DNA from: Natrinema soli
GTDB taxonomy: Archaea; Halobacteriota; Halobacteria; Halobacteriales; Natrialbaceae
Length of the DNA stretch: 60,548 bases
NCBI RefSeq assembly: GCF_028618695.1
Contig: NZ_JAQIVI010000318.1
Span: 1 to 60,548 of the forward strand
Reading direction: 5' to 3'
Shown here: one piece after another, positions 18,106-25,229 of the stretch
How positions within the stretch are numbered: position 1 is the stretch's first letter
Layout: each line of letters starts with the position of its first letter
Notes under the pieces: model-generated
Seen by the model: the letters and a program-made list of their open reading frames with translations, nothing else
What the model was told of the DNA's origin: nothing
The model's database searches: none
Program-made: the position numbers and the translations under genes

Positions 18106-19314
18106 TCAGTCGCACCTCCCGTCGGCCGCGCAGATCGCGACCGTCGCGTGACTGATCGCATGATAGTCGTTCGGGTCGCTACTCGCTCCGGTCCGGTGTT
18201 GGGCGAACAACAGTCCGCCTGACGCATCCGTCAGGACACTCGTCGAGGCGCCGGACGGACCATCGCTCCAGAGTCTGTACGTTTTCGTCCCGGGACCCGG
18301 ACCCGATCCAGGACCGCCGGCGACGTCGACGCGACAGAGGTTCGGAGCCGACACGCCGTCGTCGGAGACGAGTTCGAACGCCATCGCGACCGTCTCGCTG
18401 CTCCCCTTCGATTCGGTGTCCGTCACTCGCAGCTCGTACTCGGCGGTCCCCTCGGTAAACGAGTAGGTGCCCGGTTCGATCGCATTCTTCCCGATCCCGG
18501 ATGGGCCGCCCGCCTCGAGTTCGAGTTTCCCGATGTCGAGACAGCACGGACACGAATCGGCTGGCGGGCAGCCGGATCCCGGCGAAAACGGCGGGGAGGT
18601 CTGCCCGTCGTGGCGACATTGACTACCGATCGCCGCGAGCGAGACGGTCGCCGACTCACCGCCGACGTAGCCCTCGAAGTCCCACTCGAGGCGGAGGCAC
18701 ACCGGCGCGTCCGGCTGCAAGCAGTCCGTATCGTCGGATTCTGGAGCCCCGTCGAGGGCGAGCCCCGTCGTGAGATCCTCGAAGACGTCGCGCATGGATC
18801 CGCTCGTCAGGAGCCGAGTCGGCTCACCGGTGTCGCAGTCGGCGAACGAAAGCGTGACCGTCGCGACTTCTCCGAGCGTTCCGAGCGATTCGGGACACGA
18901 CCCCCGGAGCCAGATCGCCGCCGGGTTGTTCCCCTCGACTGCGGTGTGAGCCACGCGGAGTCGGACGACACCGCTCCGGTGATCGGCGTCGTACTCGATC
19001 GGAATCCGGACCGCTCCGTCGCTGTTACCACTGCGCCCCGGCCTGGGCCCCTCGAGGACATCCCAGTGGACCTGCAAGTCGAACGCTCCGGCCTCGAGGT
19101 CGATCCCGGCCCGCTCGGTATCGCCCAGGAACTGCTCCGCGGCGACTCCGGTTCCGATTCCGGTCGCTCCGGCAGCGCCGAGTGCGGAAAGAAGTCGTCT
19201 GCGGGAAACGAATCCTCGATTTCCGGGATCGTCGTTTTCTCGATCGGTGTCCCCGTCATTCCCCCGATCGTCGGCTCCGTCGGTATCGGAATCGGACGCT
19301 CGCTTATCGGTCAT
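18106..19314 (-). CDS. Tat-exported TasA/CalY-like family member with Cys-rich C-terminal extension
   Basis: A 402-residue protein. An acidic 35-residue lead-in precedes SRRRLLSALGAAGATGIGTGVAAEQFL, a twin-arginine leader (residues 37-63). The fibre-like domain follows: DLEAGAFDLQVHWDVLEG, then CLRLEWDFEGYVGGE and IGSQCRHDG at 231-237. The last motif is shared with the two upstream genes. A further 165-residue domain contains CPPADSCPCC (a Cys cluster), a beta-rich stretch, a Gly/Pro linker and a C-terminal HAISHATVAICAADGRC. At least twelve cysteines is unusual for an exported haloarchaeal protein and suggests disulfides or metal binding. It is the gene immediately upstream of the signal peptidase. 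Confidence 0.7.
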   Translation of the reverse strand: MTDKRASDSDTDGADDRGNDGDTDRENDDPGNRGFVSRRRLLSALGAAGATGIGTGVAAEQFLGDTERAGIDLEAGAFDLQVHWDVLEGPRPGRSGNSDGAVRIPIEYDADHRSGVVRLRVAHTAVEGNNPAAIWLRGSCPESLGTLGEVATVTLSFADCDTGEPTRLLTSGSMRDVFEDLTTGLALDGAPESDDTDCLQPDAPVCLRLEWDFEGYVGGESATVSLAAIGSQCRHDGQTSPPFSPGSGCPPADSCPCCLDIGKLELEAGGPSGIGKNAIEPGTYSFTEGTAEYELRVTDTESKGSSETVAMAFELVSDDGVSAPNLCRVDVAGGPGSGPGPGTKTYRLWSDGPSGASTSVLTDASGGLLFAQHRTGASSDPNDYHAISHATVAICAADGRCD

Positions 19315-19663
19315 GGTTCTCCGTCCCCCGTCCGTCGCGGCGACTACCGACCGCGTTACAGTTGTTCGAGATCGATTCGGATCGTTCCCGTTTCGTCCCG
19401 ATCGGCAGTAGAGTCGCCTCGTCGGTACTCACGAGCAGCTCGTCGCCGCTCATCGGACCACGTCGTCTCCGCCGTTCGATCGTCTCGTACATGGATCACT
19501 TTCCATCGATTCGGTGTCGTTCTCATCGGGTCTCTGGGTACCACTACCCGATATGTATGATTCCTATACCGGTGCGTATACCGAGTAGACCGGGTCGATA
19601 ACGGAAACAGACCGGCGGGACACCGACCCCAAAGGCCGCTCATCGAGCGGACCTCACCGTCGG
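19315..19663. other. Gap inside the secretion operon; possible short minus-strand frame
   Basis: About 350 bp between the vWA gene and the Cys-rich gene. A minus-strand frame of 62 codons (19304-19492) overlaps the next gene's start by 11 bp, but its Arg-rich product matches nothing I know and is not called. A TATA-like CATACATATCGGG on the minus strand near 19546-19558 may be an internal promoter. Confidence 0.5.
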
Positions 19664-21133
19664 TCAATCCGCCGTCGATCCGGCACCGTCGTTGTGTCGG
19701 CACTGCTCGCCGTAGAATCCGACATCGAACGCGACCGAATCGGTCTGGACCTCGTTTCCGACGTCGACCGGTAGTTCCCACTCGAGACTGACGCACGTCG
19801 TCACGCCCGGTGCGAAGCACGCACGACCCTCGCCGTCGCCGGCCGCGGGTGCGCCCGCCTCGATCTCGTCGTACTCCGTTTCCCGGTCGCCATCGAGCGG
19901 GATTCCGAGGTCCGTCTCGAGGAGTCCCATGAGTTCCGCGAGCGTCCCTTCGAAGATGACTCGTTCGCCGGCGATGGCCTGACCGATCTGACTGAAGGCG
20001 TCGATCAGTTCGTCGTCGTCCGCAGCGTCGAAGTAGTGGACGTCCCACGGATCGCTCGCCATGGACTGTAACGTCGAGGCGTCCGCCGACCCGAACCCGA
20101 CGGTGTAGAGTTCGATACCGTCGCTTTTGGCGTCGTCCGCAGCGTCGGCGGGATCGCCGCTCTGGTTGTGTTCTCCGTCGGACATCACGACCATGATCTT
20201 GTCGGCTCCGCTGCGAGCGTTCGAGCCGTTGAGCAGTTCGTTTCGGGCCGTCTCCACGCCGTCCACGATATGGGTCTGCCCGCTCGACGACAGGCCGTTG
20301 ATCGCCGATTGGACGTCGCCGTGGCTGCCGGTCAACTCCTGACCGAGCGACGCGCTGGTCGAGTAACTGATGAGACCGACGTTCGCACTGCTGCCCAGTT
20401 CGTCGATGAGTCCGTTCGCCGCGTCCGTCATCGCGCTCATCGATCCGGACATCGATCCGGACCGGTCGAGGACGAGGACGACGTCGATCTCGCCGCCGTC
20501 CGCTCCCTCCCAGTCCAGTTCGCAGTCACAGTTCTCGTCGTACCAGACGCGAGTTTCGACGGCGTCGGCGAGGTCGCCTTCGCCCTCGCCGCCGGTATCG
20601 TCGACCGCCGATTTCGGTTCGGTCACCCCGTTGTCGTCGTCCGCCACCAGTTCGCCGTTCATCCAGATGTACCCCGGACTGGAACAGAGGTGGAGACTCG
20701 TCGACAGGCAGCCGGAGTCTCCGGGTTTGACGTCCTCGAGATGAATCGGTGCGACCTCCTCACCGTTGACCAGCATCTCACGGGCGTCTTCGTCACAGAA
20801 CCCGTTTGCCTGGACGTACTCGTCCCAGTTCTCGATATCGCCGGTGTCGGGTACCTCGTCGAGGAGGTACGTCCCGGCTTCGCCCTCGAGTTCCATCGCA
20901 TCGTCGTATCCCATCTCCCGAACGTCCTCCAGACGGCCTGGGCCGCCGTGGTACGTGGTCTTGTAGTCGAGCAGGAGATCGAGCTCTCCCGATGCGAGAC
21001 TGTTGTTTCCGAACATTTCATCGTCGCTAAAGTACGCGGTCGTGCCGAGGCCGACACCGGCTGATGTGACTCCGATCGCGCCGAGTCCGCCCAGGAGCTG
21101 GCGCCGCGACAGACCGTATTTGTCTTCTGTCAT
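19664..21133 (-). CDS. TasA/CalY-like exported protein with inserted von Willebrand factor A domain
   Basis: A 489-residue protein. Residues 8-34 are a leader with a twin-arginine motif (LSRRQLLGG) ending in T-T-A-Y-F-S-D-D-E (31-39), the TasA/SipW-type junction. The fibre domain begins SLASGELDLLLDY (45-57) and continues with IHLEDVKPGDSG and PGYIWMNGELVADDDNG. At about residue 213 it is interrupted by a complete vWA domain (about 213-388) with MIDAS residues D223-R-S225-G-S227, T287 in SGQTHI and D319 in VMSDGEH. The fibre domain resumes with FEGTLAELMGLL (394-405) and ends CVSLEWELPVDVGNEVQTD and YGEQCRHNDG (474-483). The plain paralogue at 21273-22085 lacks the insert. I infer a fibre-tip or adhesive subunit. 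The leader fixes the ATG at 21133. Confidence 0.82.
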   Translation of the reverse strand: MTEDKYGLSRRQLLGGLGAIGVTSAGVGLGTTAYFSDDEMFGNNSLASGELDLLLDYKTTYHGGPGRLEDVREMGYDDAMELEGEAGTYLLDEVPDTGDIENWDEYVQANGFCDEDAREMLVNGEEVAPIHLEDVKPGDSGCLSTSLHLCSSPGYIWMNGELVADDDNGVTEPKSAVDDTGGEGEGDLADAVETRVWYDENCDCELDWEGADGGEIDVVLVLDRSGSMSGSMSAMTDAANGLIDELGSSANVGLISYSTSASLGQELTGSHGDVQSAINGLSSSGQTHIVDGVETARNELLNGSNARSGADKIMVVMSDGEHNQSGDPADAADDAKSDGIELYTVGFGSADASTLQSMASDPWDVHYFDAADDDELIDAFSQIGQAIAGERVIFEGTLAELMGLLETDLGIPLDGDRETEYDEIEAGAPAAGDGEGRACFAPGVTTCVSLEWELPVDVGNEVQTDSVAFDVGFYGEQCRHNDGAGSTAD

Positions 21134-21272
21134 GGTTCGTCTCTCCCCGATAGGGGAAGCCCACCGGCGGAGTCGAACCGCCGCAACGGCCGTCATCGGC
21201 CAGAGCAGCCTGCCGAGCAGGCGCTCGGTCCGTCACGTGGGTGAAGTGGTGTGTGATTCGGACGCGGTTCGA

Positions 21273-22085
21273 TCAGCTACTGTACGGGTTGTTCGTGCCG
21301 TCGTTGTGACGCGACTGCTCCGCGTAGAAGCTGAACTCGAACTCGACCAGGTCGGTCTGGATCTCGTTGCCGACCTCGACCGGAATCTCCCAGTCGACGT
21401 ACAGGCAGGGATTCTCCGCATCTTCGCCGCCGTCGAACGGTGCTTGTTCCCCCGCTTCGACGCCGTAAGAGCCGTCGCCGTCGAGCAACACGCCGTTCGA
21501 CGCCGCGGCGAGCACCTCGGTGAGCGTTCCCTCGACGATCGCGTTATCGGCCGGATCATCGCCCTCGTAGTAGAGTGCGACTTCGATGCTGTCCGCGAGT
21601 TCGCCGGTTCCGTCCGATTCGCCGGGATCGTTGACGTCCCCGTCGCTCTCGGTCTCGGGTTCCGGTTCCGTGTACCCGTTCTCGTCGTTGGCGGTCAGCT
21701 CGCCGTTGAGCCACAGGTACGCGGGGTTGTCGATGATCCGGAAACAGAACTCTGCCCCGCCGCTATCACCAGGCTTGACGTCGTCGAGCGTGAGCGAGAC
21801 CGCATCGCCCTCCGCGACGTCGTCGCCGTTTTCGTCGACGACCTGTACGTCGCCGTTGATGGTTCCGCTCGTCCCGCCGGAGCCTGCGCTTCCCTGATCG
21901 TAGGACAGTTCGTAGTCGACGAGCAAGTCGAGCTCGCCGGCGGTGAGCGTGTTGTCGTCGAACGATTCCTCGTCGCTGAAGTATGCGGTCGTGCCGAGGC
22001 CGGCCCCCGCGGATGCGACGCCGATCGCGCCGACGCTACCGAGGAGTTGCCGCCTGGACAGCGAGTGTATCTGTTTGTCCGTCAT
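21273..22085 (-). CDS. TasA/CalY (camelysin)-like fibre subunit candidate with Tat-type leader
   Basis: A 270-residue protein. Residues 9-34 form the leader (LSRRQLLGSVGAIGVASAG) ending T-T-A-Y-F-S-D-E-E (32-40). The mature part starts TLTAGELDLLVDYELSY and shows the beta pattern LTLDDVKPGDSGGAEFCFRI, NPAYLWLNGELTANDENG, SIEVALYYEG, AIVEGTLTEVL, PCLYVDWEIPVEVGNEIQTD and FYAEQSRHNDG. TasA/CalY proteins are cleaved by SipW and assemble by donor-strand exchange into biofilm fibres in Bacillus; related pili are known in Pyrobaculum. It is the first gene of a minus-strand set that contains its probable peptidase. The frame stays open to 22157, but the leader and an AACCATGAC start context shared with the other two family genes fix 22085. 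Confidence 0.78.
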   Translation of the reverse strand: MTDKQIHSLSRRQLLGSVGAIGVASAGAGLGTTAYFSDEESFDDNTLTAGELDLLVDYELSYDQGSAGSGGTSGTINGDVQVVDENGDDVAEGDAVSLTLDDVKPGDSGGAEFCFRIIDNPAYLWLNGELTANDENGYTEPEPETESDGDVNDPGESDGTGELADSIEVALYYEGDDPADNAIVEGTLTEVLAAASNGVLLDGDGSYGVEAGEQAPFDGGEDAENPCLYVDWEIPVEVGNEIQTDLVEFEFSFYAEQSRHNDGTNNPYSS

Positions 22086-22485
22086 GGTTGGTTTCCCCGT
22101 CCGGTGTCCGCGATCGATTCCGTCGATCCGGTCCGGAGGGGGCGATTTATTCCACATCTGTACACCCCTTATCTATGAGCCGGTTCGATACCACTCAACG
22201 AGGGGTTCGAGGCGTTCTATCCCGGGTTCGCCGTCGCGAACGAGCGGTTTGCTCGATCGAATCGGTCGTTATTCCGATTCAGACGGTCCGAACCGGGCGA
22301 CGACCGACGGCGACGGCTCCGTTTTCGCGCCCGCCGACGGCCGACCGACTCGATGGAGTATACTCGGTATACTCGAGCGCGGGTGCGCAGTCACGACCGG
22401 CAACACAGTCCTGTGATCCGGTATATCGCTCATACATACGGATCCCGGATTCACTCTCCCCAATAGCGGGGAGGGATGTCGACAG
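22086..22485. other. Divergent promoter region of the secretion locus
   Basis: About 400 bp between the first fibre-like gene (minus) and the wHTH regulator (plus). A minus-strand GGAATAAATCGCC near 22141-22153 and the imperfect repeat GAGTATACTCGGTATACTCGAG near 22355-22376 are candidate regulatory sites; the latter contains two GTATACTCG halves and could be an operator. No gene seen. Confidence 0.45.
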
Positions 22486-23013
22486 ATGTTATCGAGAACA
22501 CTCGCAGTTCCGGAACGGGAGATTCATCAGGTGTTGAGCAGCGCGCGCCGTCGCGAGGCGCTCGAGCAACTCAGGGGGGCGGGCGGTTCGATCACGGTGC
22601 GCGAACTCTCGGAGCGGGTCGCGTCGGCGGAGTCGGGCACGTCTCCGGCCCCACGAAACGTCCGCGAAAGCGTCTACAACTCGCTCCATCAAACGCACCT
22701 CCCACGGCTGGACAAGCTCGGGGTCGTCGAGTACGACGATGATCGAAAGATCGTCACGGCTCGAGACGGGGCGCGTCACATCTCGCTGTACATGGAAGTC
22801 GAGACCCCGATCGGCCTCAGCTGGGCCGAATACTACCGGTCGCTCGGCGTCGTCGGTCTCTTCGCCGTCGTCGCGTCCCTGGGGGAGGTGCCCGGCGTGG
22901 CGATCGTCGATCCGCTCCTCTGGGGGGTCGCGTTTCTCGTTCTCTTCGGGCTCTCGACGGGCTATCAACTCTGGCAGAAACGCGGGTCGCTACTGCGAGT
23001 GCTTCGATCGTAG
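22486..23013 (+). CDS. Winged-helix regulator with C-terminal membrane helices (DUF7344-like)
   Basis: A 175-residue protein. Residues about 10-90 form a winged helix: IHQVLSSARRREALEQLRG, ITVRELSERVA, NVRESVYNSLHQTHLPRLDKLGVVEYDDDRKIV. Two hydrophobic segments follow (about 122-140 and 145-163), and the chain ends with a short basic tail. Haloarchaea have many such membrane-tethered wHTH proteins beside surface-structure genes. Divergent orientation from the fibre-like operon makes it the best candidate regulator of that operon. It ends near a MITE-like element. Confidence 0.75.
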   Translation: MLSRTLAVPEREIHQVLSSARRREALEQLRGAGGSITVRELSERVASAESGTSPAPRNVRESVYNSLHQTHLPRLDKLGVVEYDDDRKIVTARDGARHISLYMEVETPIGLSWAEYYRSLGVVGLFAVVASLGEVPGVAIVDPLLWGVAFLVLFGLSTGYQLWQKRGSLLRVLRS

Positions 23014-23092
23014 GCCCCCGCTGAAACACTGGCGCGGCTCTCACCGACGTACCGGTACATCGATTCTCGAGCAACGCAGCCCGTTCCGACGT

Positions 23093-23322
23093 TAGAGTAC
23101 CAACTGCAAGGAGTCACATCCGATCGCACAGTCCGCGGTTCTCGCTCACTGTGTTCGCTCACGGCTCGTTTCACTCACCGTTCGCGTCTCGCGGTTCTCG
23201 CTCACACTGTTCGCTCCGAACCGCGCATCGCTCCGAACCGCGCTTCGCTCCGAACCGCGCTTCGCTCCGAACCGCGCTCCCGCCGGGCGATCGGGTGTGC
23301 AGTGACTTGCAGTGGCTACTAG
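23093..23322. mobile_element. MITE-like element, copy A
   Basis: About 230 bp bounded by imperfect inverted repeats of about 30 bp. The left end reads TAGAGTACCAACTGCAAGGA and ends in CCGATCG (to about 23124). The right end starts CGATCGGGTGTGCAG at 23288, and its complement again gives CACTGCAAG and CCGATCG. Inside are CGCGGTTC (twice) and the complementary GAACCGCG (four times), so the element can fold on itself. A second copy is at 50950-51141. Both lie between convergent genes. There is no coding capacity. Confidence 0.75.
23212..23279 (+). repeat. 17-bp minisatellite inside MITE-like copy A, four units
   Basis: Four tandem units CGCTCCGAACCGCGCWT at 23212-23228, 23229-23245, 23246-23262 and 23263-23279, the last slightly diverged at its end. 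Copy B has only two units. Confidence 0.9.
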
Positions 23323-23340
23323 ACGAGCGAGCTTCGTTCG

Positions 23341-23982
23341 TCACCGCTCTCGATGCGCGTCGACGGCGTGGGCGCTCGAGACGAGTGCGAAGACGGCTGC
23401 GACGAGGAACGCGACGGCGAATCCGGCGCGGGAAACGCTCGGTACCACCCCGGACCAGGCGATACCGACACCGACCAGACAGCAGGCCGCGACCGCGAGG
23501 GAGACGTTGTTCCACGCGATACCGTCAGCGGCGACCGAGTCGAGATACGTCCCGAACCGATCGGTCGTCTCCGTCCGTTCGATCAGTCCTCTGTCCCTGT
23601 CGTACTCGATAATACCCAGACCGTCCATCTTCTCCAGATGCAACTGGTGGAGAGACGTGTACACTCGCTTTCGCTCCTTGTACGTCACGTCCTGAACCGA
23701 GGTGTCGTTCTCGCGAGCGGCGACGGAGGCGGCGAGCTCGCGGATCGGAACCGGTTCGGTCCCGTTTTCGTTCAGATACGTGATCGTGTGTCGACGCCGA
23801 CGATTGGACAGAATTTCGAACACGTCGTCGACTGGCAGTGTCGGCGATCGCTCCGCCGTATGGCTCGATGCCGTCGACGCGTCTCCGCTCGTCTTTCGAT
23901 CGTCGGTCGTCGACTCGGTTCGGCCCCCCGATTCCCCGTCCTGAGATCGCTCCGTCACTGGCTCGAGATGTGAACGTGCCAT
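23341..23982 (-). CDS. Winged-helix regulator with C-terminal membrane helices (DUF7344-like), second copy
   Basis: A 213-residue protein with a disordered N-terminus (1-48), a winged helix at about 50-135 (VFEILSNRRRRHTITYLNENG, PIRELAASVA, VYTSLHQLHLEKMDGLGIIEYDRDRGLI) and two membrane segments (about 158-176 and 184-203). It shares the L-x-x-L/M-D-x-L-G-(V/I)-(V/I)-E-Y-D recognition-wing pattern with the regulator at 22486. The two are convergent and flank the MITE-like element. It is probably another surface or motility regulator; the target is unknown. Confidence 0.75.
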   Translation of the reverse strand: MARSHLEPVTERSQDGESGGRTESTTDDRKTSGDASTASSHTAERSPTLPVDDVFEILSNRRRRHTITYLNENGTEPVPIRELAASVAARENDTSVQDVTYKERKRVYTSLHQLHLEKMDGLGIIEYDRDRGLIERTETTDRFGTYLDSVAADGIAWNNVSLAVAACCLVGVGIAWSGVVPSVSRAGFAVAFLVAAVFALVSSAHAVDAHRER

Positions 23983-24232
23983 TTTCCCATTCCCTCGTGA
24001 CAGTCACACGAACCGAAGCATACTAAACGCAAGCTAACCAGCCCGTAAGCTCCAAGGTGAGTCCGAAGTAAGTTACTTCGCCGAACATATCGTCCCCGAT
24101 AGTGTCTCGAAAAACGGAGTGGACGAATCCGGGCCGAGCACAGGTGGAGAGCCACCGGTGAGACGAACCGATACGAGCGAAACGACCATCACGAAAACCG
24201 CCGGTCGGTTCGTCCAAGGGGACGATCCCGCG

Positions 24233-25054
24233 TCACTCGTCGACCGCCGCGTCGAGGGATTCGAGCCGAGAACGAGCCTCGACGTACCGCGGATTCGGTT
24301 CGAGCGTCTCTCGGGAGTACACGGACCGAAACAGCGACAGTTTGGCGGTGAGCGACGCCCGTTCACGCTGTTCGTCGGGTTCATCGATCCGCGCTAACTG
24401 CGTCTCGATCGCCTCGAGCGCGGTCTCCCGAACGATCGGTTTCCGGAGCACGTCGTCGCACTCGAGCGCGAGGAGATCGAACGTCGGCCGGTCACCGACG
24501 AGCGCGATCGTCCGACGGCGGTCGCCGACCGATTCGATCACGTCGTCGGGAGCCGCTCCCGGAAGTCCCAGTTCGAAGACGACGACGGCCGGACCGTCTT
24601 CGAGCGCGGATTCGAGCGCTCGTCCGTCGGGCGCGCGCACTACCTCGTACTGGTCGCTCAGCCACTCGCCGTACATGTCCAGAAGCCGCCGGTCACCGTC
24701 CGCGATCAGGACCGTCGGCGCGTTCGTCTCGAGGTGGCGCGTCCCCCACTCGGAAAGCGCCTCGAAGATCGGTTCCATCTCTTCTCCAGCGCTCGTGAGC
24801 CCGTACTCGACCCGAAGCGGAGACTCGCTGATGACGGTCCGCTCGACCAGATTCGCCTCGACGAGCGTCTCGAGCGTCTCGGAGAGGACCTTCCCCGAGA
24901 TGTCGGGGATCACGTCCAGGAGATCGTTGAACCCGCTTGGGCCGTGGTGGGTCAGCGCGACGACGACGACCGGATGCCATTTATTCGAGAGCAACGACAG
25001 GACGTCGAGTGCCACGCGGGCATCGGCCGAGACATCGACCCGTGGTCGGCCCAT
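24233..25054 (-). CDS. HxlR-type winged helix fused to receiver-like and HalX domains
   Basis: A 273-residue protein. Residues about 12-108 are an HxlR/MarR-like winged helix (LLSNKWHPVVVVALTHHG, GKVLSETLETLVEANLVER). About 113-220 resemble a response-regulator receiver (TVLIADGDRRLLDMYGEWL, conserved Lys205 in LRKP), but the phospho-acceptor position is Glu161 (VVVFELGLPG) instead of Asp. About 225-273 match the HalX helical pair. I infer a constitutively on-like DNA-binding regulator. ATG at 25054 is fixed by the TATA box at 25075-25082. It is divergent from the signalling gene at 25230. Confidence 0.8.
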   Translation of the reverse strand: MGRPRVDVSADARVALDVLSLLSNKWHPVVVVALTHHGPSGFNDLLDVIPDISGKVLSETLETLVEANLVERTVISESPLRVEYGLTSAGEEMEPIFEALSEWGTRHLETNAPTVLIADGDRRLLDMYGEWLSDQYEVVRAPDGRALESALEDGPAVVVFELGLPGAAPDDVIESVGDRRRTIALVGDRPTFDLLALECDDVLRKPIVRETALEAIETQLARIDEPDEQRERASLTAKLSLFRSVYSRETLEPNPRYVEARSRLESLDAAVDE

Positions 25055-25074
25055 ACTGCTCGTTTCACCCCTAG

Positions 25075-25082
25075 CTATAAAA
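25075..25082 (-). promoter_or_regulatory. TATA box of the HxlR-HalX gene
   Basis: On the minus strand TTTTATAG, centred about 25 bp upstream of the ATG at 25054; leaderless arrangement. Confidence 0.6.
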
Positions 25083-25229
25083 TTATTGCCTGAGAAAACA
25101 GTCATGAAAATCTACATGGTGTCAGATAATGGTTCGACAACGGCATAGTCGGACATTCGTTACCCGCTTTCGCACACGAGTTTCGATCGCCTCGCGGAGG
25201 CTCCCCACTCGAGTCACGCGAACGGGGTT

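Noticed and set aside
19304..19492. 62-codon minus-strand frame overlapping the Cys-rich protein start
   Set aside because: Arg-rich product with no recognisable motif. The overlap is typical of operons, but other evidence is missing, so it is only mentioned.
23212..23279. CRISPR array
   Set aside because: 17-bp units without spacers, inside an inverted-repeat element.
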